From assembly GCA_001247695.2 (NCBI GenBank), contig LGRX02030476.1, positions 1 to 22,256 of the forward strand: 22,256 nt of DNA. The letters run 5' to 3'. Positions within the stretch are counted from its first letter, which is position 1. Every line of letters begins with the position of its first letter. Positions 1-8,270 of the stretch are shown here, in pieces. The translations under genes were made by a program, and so were the position numbers. The notes below the pieces were generated by a model. It saw nothing but the letters and a program-made list of their open reading frames with translations, made no database searches and was not told the DNA's origin. The stretch comes from Cymbomonas tetramitiformis (lineage: Eukaryota > Chlorophyta > Pyramimonadophyceae > Pyramimonadales > Pyramimonadaceae).

Positions 1-146
1 AGATGGCGCTGTCGCCTCTGATCGGCAGACCAGGTGAATCCGTACCCTCGAGCGGCCAGAGGGTTGGGGGGTGGCGGAGGCTCTTTCTGGATATTCCCCC
101 GGTTGTGGGCGAAGGCTGTACTCCCTGCCCAGGGGCGGTTACCCAT
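1..146 (-). CDS. Possible start of pol of the left LTR element (partial)
   Basis: An open frame with an ATG at 146 runs off the left edge (48 codons visible), in the -1 frame relative to the preceding Gag. The same frame is also open upstream of the ATG into the end of Gag, so either re-initiation or a -1 frameshift could feed it. The visible residues are proline and arginine rich and contain no protease or RT motif yet. Identity as pol rests only on position and frame. It could be chance. Confidence 0.25.
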   Translation of the reverse strand, partial: MGNRPWAGSTAFAHNRGNIQKEPPPPPNPLAARGYGFTWSADQRRQRH

Positions 147-184
147 ACCGCCCTGTCGCCGGCGTCCCGCCGGCAGGAAGACAC

Positions 185-3117
185 TCAGTCCTCCTCTTCC
201 GCAGATTGCTGACCCGAGGAGGACGCTGCGGCCGATTCCTCGTTCTGAAAATACTCCAGCGCTTCCGCTTCCTCTTCCAAATCCTCCCATTCTGTTTCCA
301 GCGCTGCGATATGAGATTCATTTGCAGCGCGGCGGCGTGCCAACCGAGCTGGGGCGTCAGCAATCCAGGCTCGTTTCTTGGCCTCGTCGGGACAGTTAGC
401 CCATAAATGGGAGTCAGAGTTGCAGACGTAACATCGGCGTGGCGGCCTGGTCAATCCCGCCGGGCTGGGCGGCACGGCGTGCTGCACCCTGAGGTCGGCG
501 GGGTCGGGGTCAGTAGCATCTTCCTCCCCAGCGTCCTGCACGGCGTTAAGTCTGGAGGACGAGCGACCATTCCTCCAGGCAGGACTTCGGTTCGCAGGTG
601 CAGAGACGGGAGAGGTTCGTGCTGCGGTCAGAGCTTCACTGCGCTCCAATTTGGTGGCCACAGTGATGATATGCTGCAGCGCGGTGGATCCGGGATGATT
701 GCTTTCCCAATCCGCCGGACTTTGCAGATCCAACCGATCCTCAATAAGGCGATCCATGACAGCTTGCTTCAGTCGCAGTCCAGACCAGAACTGATATAAT
801 AGCTGCTGTTGGCTGATGGCGTGGCATTTGGGCATGGCGTCTGCCAATAACTGGACTACCTCGTGCCAGGATACCAGACGAGTAGCGAACAAACGCGCAG
901 TCTCTTCTCGCCGCTGCGCCATGCGCATCACTGTCCCCGCTAGTCCTACCAGCGCGATGTCATCCAGTACGCTCCTGGCTACGTCGGCCAGGAAAGGCGC
1001 CAAAGTGGCGTAACGCCGGTTCCAGGCCTCCGAGTTCATCATCCCACCTTGCTTGAGAAAAGTTAGGGATCGCGGCTGTAGTTTGCGTTGAGCCACTTCC
1101 TTCAAGATCTCCGGCATGGTGATCATGGTTAGGTCTAGGCGATAAGCACTCATGCGACCCAGGGCGAAGGTGACTACGCCCATTGACAGAAAATTGACCA
1201 GCGCTTCAGGAAAAGGTGGAAGCGCGGCAATATCTGCGTCAGTGGTGATTAGGTCAGCGGAGGAGGGGTACATAGGAATGTCTCTGATCAGCTTGAGCAC
1301 ATCCGCCACTGTCTTGGATTCTCGGTAGACATCACTTGGGGAAGCCGCTCCCATAAGATCGTGGTGCCCTGGGAATTGAGAAAGGCGCTGGTCTACTGGC
1401 AGGAGTCCCGGGGCCGCGGGCAAGGAATTTCCAGGCGATCTGTACTCTGCTGCGCTGGGAACACCAGAGGGAAACCGATTGACGCCCAGTCTAGCCGGGA
1501 CTGTGGCGGGAGTTGGTTGGTTGCCAGCCGCCATTCCTCTAAACAAGTACGCCTCGGAAGATGAAAATGCTGCCCAGATTTGGAGTCCTAGGGGGTCAAA
1601 TTCTGTCAGCTCGGACTCTAAGGCATTTTCCGCGATGGTTACCCATGAGTACAAGGGCAGGCGTCTCTGCTGAGTTCCAGTACGGCTTTCCGCGCAACGC
1701 CGCGCTTCATCCACTTGCGTTTTCTCCACTTCCAGAGTGAAAGCGTCACCGTCCTCAATCTCAGTCAGGCGCACAGGAGTATGCACTGACCCATGCTGCG
1801 CCAGGTCTTGGATGTCCACTCCGATGTGCCGCATAGTCATCCAAATCCGATTGGTATCGGTTATGAAGTGACTGGCGCTTCCAGGCATGGTTGGCAGTCG
1901 GTAAGAGTATTGTGCCTCAGCGCCGTGGCTGACAGTAACTGCGGAGGAAGAGGACAGGTGATTTCTCAACCAGAAGGAGGCTCCTTCTAAAGTCCATAGC
2001 AACACGTCTAGACGCCGGTGTCGTGGTTCACCATTGTCTGAAGGCGGGGGCGAGTTTCCTGGTGACGGTTGATCAGGCTCAGCGGAGTCAGAGGGCGATG
2101 AGCCGGTAGCCGGTGGATCTGGCTGAAATGGTGCCGGCGCCGGATGAGCCGGTGCCGGAGCCGGTTGAGCCGGTGCTGGAGCCGGTTGAGCCGGTGCGGG
2201 AACCGGTTGAGCCGGTGCGGGTACCAGCCAGGGACCTGATCCAGCTGCTGGCGCCGGTGCACCTGGTAAACCGCTCGCCCATCCTAAGGTGTGCTGGTAG
2301 GGCGTCATAGGTGGAGCGCCCACTGCTGGTAGAACTGAAGTCAGATGTGGATAGTGTTGGAGCACTTGCTGATGCAGATTTTGCATGTACTCTGATACCT
2401 CTAACATCATCTGATTCTGCATTAGGGATTGATGCTGAGAGTTCAGTGCGGGGACAGAGGCATCTGAGGGCGTTCTGGCTGAGGCGGGGTCAGAGAAGAG
2501 TGCTCTGCGCTGTTCTGCCAGGCGCTGCTGGTTCTGTTCCCATCTCTGATGGCGCCTCTCCCGGCGAGAAAGCTGGTTCACTGAGTCTGAGTTCAGAGGT
2601 AAGTTTCTGACTGGAATTCTGCTGAGGACATCTGCTTGAGAAGGGGGGTCGATGACTGGTAGGTTGCGGTTAAGATGCGGCTGGTAGGCTGCGATTCCAA
2701 TGCTACGCCTGAGTGCGAGGTCTGCGTAACTGACTGAGCTGACTGGCTGCTCCGTAGTTGTTGAGGTCAGCGAGGTAGTCAAAGGTCTGGACTCGCGGTT
2801 CAACAGGGACTCGGGCATATCCGTAGTTGTTGAGGTCAGCGAGGTAGTCAAAGGTCTGGACTCGCGGTTCAACAGGGACTCGGGCATATCCGTAGTTGTT
2901 GAGGTCAGCGAGGTAGTCAAAGGTCTGGACTCGCAGTTCAACAGGGACTCGAGCATATCCGTAACCGTAGCCGCCTCCGTAGTCGCCTGAGTCAGTGAGG
3001 GCGTCAGTGAAGTTGCCTCGCTGTCTATTTCGGACTCGAAAGTCACCGATAACCTTGCCATAGAGTCACCGATCACCTTAGGTTCTGTAACGGTCACCTT
3101 CTCCGTAAGCGGCGATG
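185..3117 (-). CDS. Gag-like protein, C-terminal part with CCHC zinc knuckle
   Basis: This long frame ends at a TGA at 187-185. Its N-terminal boundary is uncertain: the open frame reaches 3457, but the stretch before about 3117 looks like an out-of-frame shadow of the upstream Gag segment. In order it carries a Ser/Thr/Leu-rich segment made of three 23-residue tandem repeats, a basic Gln/Arg-rich helix, a Pro-Ala run of 7-residue repeats, a long helical capsid-like region (about 1900-650), one zinc knuckle at about 436-391 (C-x2-C-x4-H-x5-C, with the residues CYVCNSDSHLWANC) and an acidic Glu-rich tail. A large capsid region followed by one knuckle is typical of LTR-element Gag, which packages element RNA in cytoplasmic particles. 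No host homologue is recognised. Confidence 0.6.
2146..2229. repeat. 21-bp tandem repeat coding for a Pro-Ala tract
   Basis: Units starting gagccggtg recur at 2146, 2167, 2188 and 2209, exactly 21 bp apart. On the minus strand they encode a 7-residue Pro/Ala/Gln unit (APAPAQP type) inside the Gag-like protein. This is probably a flexible linker of variable length. Confidence 0.85.
2752..2958. repeat. 69-bp tandem repeat, three copies (coding minisatellite)
   Basis: The unit beginning ccgtagttgttgaggtcagc recurs at 2752, 2821 and 2890, exactly 69 bp apart, with only a few substitutions. A fourth unit start at 2959 is diverged. Because 69 is a multiple of 3, the repeat keeps the reading frame. 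On the minus strand it is open in at least two frames: one reads as a Ser/Thr/Leu repeat (23 aa), the other as a Tyr/Asp/Asn-rich repeat. Confidence 0.9.
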
Positions 3118-4280
3118 TCAGCGAATGCCCAGAACATGCTATGCTTATGTGGCGTGGGCCACCTGTCAAGCCGGAGCCACCTGTCCTCCGCCGCTGCCCC
3201 CACCTCCCCGTAGCTTGTTGAGGAGGGAGTTGGATGCATTGAGTGTGCCATGAGTTCGCCAGCCATGCTTTGGTGCGTGTCCTCTGACCTCCCCGCTGCC
3301 CCCACACCCCCTTGGTTAGGGCGCGGAGTCCAGGCGAGATTCTCACCCGGCTGCTGGCGCTTTCGCCAGTTGGCCACATCAGAGCGGGAAGGAAATTGAC
3401 GAAGTCCTGGTTTCTGCTCATTCGCCTCATTCTGCATGTCCTGCTCACATGCTGCAATTTTGACCTCGGTCATTTCGCGCACGGCGATCGGGTCGCGAGG
3501 TGGTCGGTCAGCCGGTAGAGGTTGTCCCACAGAGGCTGCTCCCGCGGACTCAGCCTGAAGCGCGTTCTCGCTGAATGGCGTGGGCAGCTGGCCGTGCGGG
3601 GAGGTCATCACCGTAGCTCCAGACCAAGTGTGTGGAGTCCTGTAGGGGTTCAAAGGACTTCGCGGTCTTGGAGCTGGAGGACTCATGTCGCGCGTCCGTG
3701 GTGGGCTCCTGCGGCGCGGCGGTGGCGGGGTCCGGTCTCGAGTCCGAAGCGGGCTTCGCTGGCGCGGAGCTGGAGGGCTCAGGTCGCGGCTTCCTGGCAA
3801 TCGCAGGATGCCAGGGGAAGGAGAGGTCAAGTTGACATACCGCTGGGGAGTCGCCCTCATGTTTCGCCCTGCACCAGGGGTGTCAACAGTCAGCACCCTT
3901 GGTGACGCCGCTCTTGCATGACGCAGGGGCGGATTAGGGTGCGGTTTAGGTACCGTTACAGCCTCCTCCAGGGAAGGTGTCACACAAGCGGTTCCAGAGT
4001 CCAGAGCCAGAGGAGTCACGCTGTTAAACTCAGTAGCATCAGCTGACAGGGTCGACTTCTTCTTGGGAATCTGGAAGCTTGGCGCACCTGCTGCTGTCGC
4101 AGCCGGTGGCGGCTGACCCGGAGAGGGCGCCTTGTAGGTGCCCTTCGCCCCCTTGCCAGTGGTCCCAGTGGCGGCAGCACCTCTCGTGCTGCGCTGGCTG
4201 GCCTGTCGTCCCCTTGTACGCCGAGGAGTCGACGTAGGCGACGTTGGAGGTGAGCGTCCCGTGTTAGCGTTTTGCATCAT
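3078..4280 (-). CDS. Gag-like protein, N-terminal part (Pro/Arg/Ser-rich, disordered)
   Basis: The start is taken at the ATG at 4280, the first of two consecutive ATG codons; the open frame reaches 4307 only by a TTG. The product is about 400 residues and low in complexity. It has a basic Arg/Thr-rich N-terminus and several near-repeats of the type SPPAPRxRSPLRTRD around 3770-3640, an RS/RP-like RNA-binding tract. The frame stops with TAA at 3080-3078, and the downstream Gag frame continues in +1. Because the two parts abut and share strand and composition, I read them as one Gag split by a frameshift, an unrecognised intron or a mutation. A second in-frame stop (TGA) lies at 3068-3066. Confidence 0.5.
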   Translation of the reverse strand: MMQNANTGRSPPTSPTSTPRRTRGRQASQRSTRGAAATGTTGKGAKGTYKAPSPGQPPPAATAAGAPSFQIPKKKSTLSADATEFNSVTPLALDSGTACVTPSLEEAVTVPKPHPNPPLRHARAASPRVLTVDTPGAGRNMRATPQRYVNLTSPSPGILRLPGSRDLSPPAPRQRSPLRTRDRTPPPPRRRSPPRTRDMSPPAPRPRSPLNPYRTPHTWSGATVMTSPHGQLPTPFSENALQAESAGAASVGQPLPADRPPRDPIAVREMTEVKIAACEQDMQNEANEQKPGLRQFPSRSDVANWRKRQQPGENLAWTPRPNQGGVGAAGRSEDTHQSMAGELMAHSMHPTPSSTSYGEVGAAAEDRWLRLDRWPTPHKHSMFWAFADIAAYGEGDRYRT

Positions 4281-5121
4281 GTCGAAATTAAGAGTGACAA
4301 AGTGCAAATCTGACCGTTGGGGAAGTCAAATCTGTCCAATTTGGCAAATCCCCCCAGAACACTCAGAAAAATATTTCCTTGTAGCAGTGGAAGTCGTGGT
4401 GAATAACGAAATATGCTTTCCAGAGTGAAATGCAAGTTTTGGTGGCCAAATTTCAAAAATGGAGTGTCGATCGGCAGTTTGGCTAATTTCTTCTTGGCGG
4501 CCATCCCGGAGCAATCCAGACTAATTGGCCAGGACCCAGTATTGGAGACTATTTTTTTCCTTCAAAGGATATAAAAAAATGGAAAACTATCCTTCTGGGC
4601 TCCCGTTTCCTTCTATGTAGTCTGCTGGGCTCAAATTGGTCTAATTTTTGCTCTGCCGTGCCGGTTGGCCATCCGAATTTAAAATGTAGCGATCTATGAG
4701 GACCCAGGTCTCGGGGCCAGGTTCCAAACGACAAAAACTATCAAGAAACGTCTAGAATTTTTGTGCCTACGTTAAAACGGTCTCCGAGGTCCTCTTTTTC
4801 TCAATCTGCCACTGATCCACTTTTCACTCTCCGTTCGGGTCAATCTGGCTGTTAATCCCGGTAGATCTGAGTTGCTGGCGGCTTCTTTTCCCACTTTCTG
4901 ACCACTTTGCAGCATAACAGTTTTGAAAAATCGCCTGTTTGCATGCAGGGTGAAAGTCAGGGGGCAAAAAGGGCGCAGAGCAATACCACTTCCAAGTGAA
5001 GACTTCTTGAGCACGTGACTGTATCCGAGCCTGAGCTCAAGGGTCAGTCAGAGGTAAATCTTGCTTCAATCTTGGGGCACAGGTCCGTAGTCGGCAATTT
5101 TGCAGTGTACAAAATTGCAAT
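4281..5121 (-). other. Leader (5' untranslated region) of the left LTR element
   Basis: About 840 bases lie between the primer binding site and the Gag ATG. I see no convincing gene on either strand. Short open frames are present but have no motif and no unusual composition. Packaging or translation signals would be expected here from the element type; none can be pinpointed. Confidence 0.4.
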
Positions 5122-5133
5122 GTTCTGATACCA
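5122..5133 (-). promoter_or_regulatory. Primer binding site, tRNA-iMet type
   Basis: The minus strand reads TGGTATCAGAAC. This matches the familiar iMet primer site TGGTATCAGAGC of plant and other LTR elements at 11 of 12 positions. Two bases upstream lies a CA that could end the LTR at 5136. The position before a long Gag leader fits its role as the start of minus-strand cDNA synthesis. Confidence 0.7.
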
Positions 5134-5135
5134 GT

Positions 5136-5408
5136 TGAACAAGGCTACAATTCAAGCAATTGCAATATCTTTATGGCAGGAAAGATTGACCAGTAAATTA
5201 ACAGGTTGAGCAACAGCTCCTCCAAATAGTTACTTCAAGTTAGAACAGCCTCCAAATGGGCAATATTCAAGTCTTATACTTTCAAGGCGCGCAGTTCATA
5301 TTCTCTAATCGATCTGTCCCATGTCGGCTGGCATATCATCATCTGCCACCTATACAAATCCTAATCAGAGAATCTGCATTTGGACAATCCTAATCAAGAC
5401 AGTTGATT
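5136..5408 (-). mobile_element. LTR-like region of the left element (outer boundary unresolved)
   Basis: The stretch just upstream of the primer site should be the 5' LTR. On the minus strand it contains a TATA-like motif TATAAGA at 5278-5272 and ends ...TTCA before a 2-nt spacer and the primer site. A short direct repeat (GATTAGGATT) occurs twice near 5355-5397. A TG that could start the LTR lies at 5411-5410, where it overlaps the TGA stop of the neighbouring ORF, but no second LTR is in the window to confirm the edge. Confidence 0.4.
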
Positions 5409-6473
5409 TCATTGTCCCTTGCTGATCTTTGCTTTCTTCCTACGAGGAGCCACGTCAAGCCCTTCTTCTTCATCACTGTCACTTCTTATGGAATACTTCA
5501 ATTGAGTTATATACTCATGTGTCCAACATCTCGGATATTTCCTAGGTTGCCTCTTCGTCTCTTCAGACACCCCAGCCTTATTCTCACCCATTGAAGTCAA
5601 TCCAGTATCTGACCCATAAGGTTTCTTCGGTGGTGCATGAACAGTCTCCACCACAGAGGCTGGGGCATCCTCAGATATGGCCTCAGACTTCTGCTCGGTA
5701 ATAGGCTGATCATCGGGCTGAACAGGTGAGGTCGGGGAGGTGCCCTTTGGTACCCAGTGAAGTTCACCCTTCTCATCATCCATGATCAATTGCAGTCCCA
5801 GTCTCTTCAACCTTCGAGCTTCAGCTTGTTCTTCAGCATCGTCAGCTACCAAGTCATCGAACTCGCTGACGTCATCCTCGGTGTCATCATATTCAGGCGA
5901 AGTTGGCTCCCATTTCGGACTGGCAGTGTCCATGTCATGTATGACACCCGCGTCATCTTTGTCATCCGAATCTGGTAGCTTCTCCTTACTGTTAGTGACA
6001 CCTGCGTCATCATTGTCATCAGAATCTGGTAACTTCTCCTTACTCCAGGACACAGCGCCTGTACCCGAATCTTCACTGTTCGTAGACGCTGAGTGTGTAG
6101 GCTTACGCCCCTGGTAGGGAATTCCATGATATTCGTCATCGTCAATCACAATCGTCGGATTCCAGTACGCGATCCCAACGCGGCTAATCGGTAATGAGAA
6201 TGGCGCTACCGGCGCCTTCAACTGAGTGGCGTCTTCTAGAAACCAGCCGCCGCCCCTATTACGCTCCCAGCGGCGTAGCGCACCAGAAGGGTGTACGATA
6301 ATATGCTGCCAGCTATAATCAAGTCCAGGCTTTCGCTCCCCATAGTACGAAGTCAATGGCTCGGGAGTCCCCTTCCGAGCCCATTGCCATCTCACTGCCC
6401 CAGTATGCATAAATACAATATGCCAATCGAATGGCTTGGCCGGGCTATTGTTCCCTGGCACATAAACCCTAAG
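5409..6473 (-). CDS. Unrecognised acidic protein with internal duplications and basic tail
   Basis: The frame opens after a TAG at 6476-6474 and ends with TGA at 5411-5409. It has no ATG before 6410, so the start is either that ATG or an upstream exon joined at an AG near 6470. The N-terminal part repeats a motif of the form W-x-H-I-[IV]-x(2)-H-x(2)-G-A-[VL]-R-x-W-x-R, seen about 36 residues apart, which suggests two copies of a small aromatic-rich fold. The middle is very acidic and contains a perfectly phased 18-residue duplication (SKEKLPDSDD...DAGV). The C-terminus is basic (RRKKAKISKG) and could be a nuclear localisation signal. I do not recognise the family. It may be a host gene or an accessory ORF of an older element. 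Confidence 0.45.
   Translation of the reverse strand, partial: LRVYVPGNNSPAKPFDWHIVFMHTGAVRWQWARKGTPEPLTSYYGERKPGLDYSWQHIIVHPSGALRRWERNRGGGWFLEDATQLKAPVAPFSLPISRVGIAYWNPTIVIDDDEYHGIPYQGRKPTHSASTNSEDSGTGAVSWSKEKLPDSDDNDDAGVTNSKEKLPDSDDKDDAGVIHDMDTASPKWEPTSPEYDDTEDDVSEFDDLVADDAEEQAEARRLKRLGLQLIMDDEKGELHWVPKGTSPTSPVQPDDQPITEQKSEAISEDAPASVVETVHAPPKKPYGSDTGLTSMGENKAGVSEETKRQPRKYPRCWTHEYITQLKYSIRSDSDEEEGLDVAPRRKKAKISKGQ
5943..6050. repeat. 54-bp in-frame tandem duplication
   Basis: Two copies start at 5943 and 5997 (gacacc[ct]gcgtcatc...), exactly 54 bp apart and about 85-90 percent identical by eye. They encode an 18-residue acidic repeat in the minus-strand ORF. Confidence 0.8.
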
Positions 6474-6973
6474 CTAGATATACCCGGAACGGTCTCGGAC
6501 GGTCTCGGAGTCTAGCCTACCTGTGACACAGCGTGTGTCACAGTACGAACCTACAGATCAGTCAGCAGTCCAGTGTTGGTCCAAGGGATCTGTCATAGGG
6601 GCCTGACCGGGACTCCCAGTCAGGGCTGCCTATACAGATTTCAGCACACCACCCCAGCACTGTGGGTGGTGACTGGCTAGGAGAGTCAGAAATTGTAAGA
6701 TGTTAGTGTCAGGGCAAAAGCTAGGTGACAAGTCTAACAGCCAATCCAACTGTGCTATTCTGATACACAAATTGGAAACCTCTAGGTAGCACGTGAGCAA
6801 AAGCATACGGGCAATTAAGGCACCGCTAAACAAGTGAAAGGAACCGTGCTAGCAAGTCAGTTTGAAAATCATAAAGTAGTCAAAGCAAAACATAAACCAG
6901 ATTGAAGAAGTCCTTGAGGTCACAGGAGTTCTGCACACCACCATGTTGGTGTGCCTCCAGAGTGAGCAAGAAG
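6474..6973. other. Non-coding stretch with clustered hairpins
   Basis: I see no gene in these 500 bases. They hold four hairpins: 6521-6543 (10-bp perfect arms, 3-nt loop), 6602-6624 (CCTGAC/GTCAGG around GGG-act-CCC), 6647-6671 (8-bp arms CACCACCC/GGGTGGTG) and 6933-6954 (8-bp arms GCACACCA/TGGTGTGC). A 10-bp direct repeat (ggtctcgga) lies at 6491-6510. The stretch follows the stop of the Gag-like ORF and may be the 3' region of that element or an old non-autonomous insertion. Confidence 0.5.
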
Positions 6974-8270
6974 TCAATCGACAGTACCAAAGTAGTCAGC
7001 GGTGGCCTCACGGAAGTCCATCCCATAATAGGAAGTAAAGTAGCCAGCACCGTAGTAGTGCTCCACATCCAGAGGTCCGCTCTCATGTAATGCCATACCG
7101 TAATAAAATGTCATGCCGAAGCCCAAATCCGCTTGAGCTAAATCCTGAAATGCTAGAAAGCTCAGTCTGTCAGGAGGCTCGGGCGGCTGAAGCTGTGGCA
7201 CATCGTGAGCCAACAAGAAACCCTGAGCCGGGTTCATTGAATCAGCAAAATCATTCGTAGAGTAAAATGACGGAGTCTCCCAATCGAGATAACCACCAGG
7301 CGAAGGCACCTCCGTAGCCGGTGCACATGCCGACACAGCAGAAGCTGTGGATGCCGAAACAGCTACACTTGCAAAAGAAATGCACAAGAGAGAAAGCATG
7401 GCGAGAGCGCCGATTGCCGGCGTGCCAAAGCCGAAAGGCGGCACACCGCACCCGGTAGCACCGGCCGGGGCTCGCGGCTTCACCGCGAAAGTACCGTCGG
7501 CGAAATCCTCGTAGTCGTCCGTGTCATAGCCTGTCAGGTCAGACGGGTGGACGGCGGCGTGATTCACCGTCTGCACGAAGCCTCCGAACTCACCGCATGT
7601 CGCCTCCGTGGTGGTTACCCGCGCCGATTGAGTTGGCGCGGGCTGTACATCCTTTACCTGCGAAACAGGCATAGCAGGGGCCGGCACGGCGAACGCCGAT
7701 GACGCCGCACCACCTGCCGGAACCTGCCCCTCCGGTGTGATCCCCGCCGCAGCGACAGGGCCACACACCAGAGCCGACGCATGCTCCTCAACCGCACTCC
7801 CAGGAACAAAGGATGCGTGAGTGTAATGTACCTTTTCTTGGGCGGCTTGAACCTCAGTGGTGAGGGCATCAAGCCGCCGCAAGATGTCCTCGTCGTCCGC
7901 GCCGTCGGCCGCAGGCTGCACGCTGAAGCCGTAGGCCGACACGTCGATGCCGCCAATCCCGCCCGCGGAAAGCACAGCGGGAGGACCGTAAGCCGACGCC
8001 GCACGGGCGAAGGCCTCTGGACCATCATCCGCAGCCTCCTGGAAGACCTGCACAAGTGCCAGGGTGTGGAGACCCTCCGCATCCTCCTCCTCAATAGGAA
8101 TGCGGAAGGCTGCTGCCGTGGCCGACGAATGCTGGCGTCCACCAAGAGGGCAGTCGCGGTACGCGTGATAGGCGTCCCCTTTGCCCGCCTTGCGGCAACG
8201 GTGGCAAAGGGGTTTCGCCTTCATGTTGTCCCTGTCGAACCCTTGCGTTGCGGCTACGGTCCTGACGAAA
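6974..8270 (-). pseudogene. Gag-like zinc-knuckle protein, truncated at its N-terminal side by the LINE
   Basis: The open frame reaches 8599 by a GTG, but everything before about 8270 is antisense of the LINE. The remaining product begins near a knuckle of the form C-x2-C-x9-H-x4-C (CHRC...HAYRDC, 8207-8150), an extended spacing compared with the usual CCHC. A Glu/Ala-rich helix, a Pro/Ala/Val-rich region and a hydrophobic Ala/Ser-rich stretch of about 30 residues (about 7430-7340) that could span a membrane follow. The C-terminus is Tyr/Phe/Gly rich with several YYG motifs, ending at the stop at 6974. Zinc knuckle plus low-complexity flanks suggests a retroelement Gag. The hydrophobic segment and YYG tail are atypical. 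A host zinc-knuckle protein is the alternative. Confidence 0.45.

Larger units (their letters stand above)
1..5136 (-). mobile_element. 5' part of an LTR retrotransposon (LTR-like end, primer site, leader, Gag)
   Basis: Reading on the minus strand, a tRNA-iMet-like primer binding site at 5133-5122 is followed by a leader of about 840 bases and then a long Gag with one CCHC knuckle. The element leaves the window at position 1 just as a possible pol frame opens. No protease, reverse transcriptase or integrase is visible, so Ty3/gypsy versus Ty1/copia cannot be decided. The primer site and the Gag knuckle support the LTR class. The outer LTR boundary is not resolved; it may lie near 5400. Confidence 0.65.

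Noticed and set aside
34..2610. Plus-strand ORFs opposite the left Gag
   Set aside because: They are shadows of the minus-strand Gag, with Arg/Gly/Pro-rich composition and no recognisable domain.
2752..2958. Tandem repeats as a possible CRISPR array
   Set aside because: The repeats are contiguous with no spacers and keep a reading frame, in a eukaryotic element.
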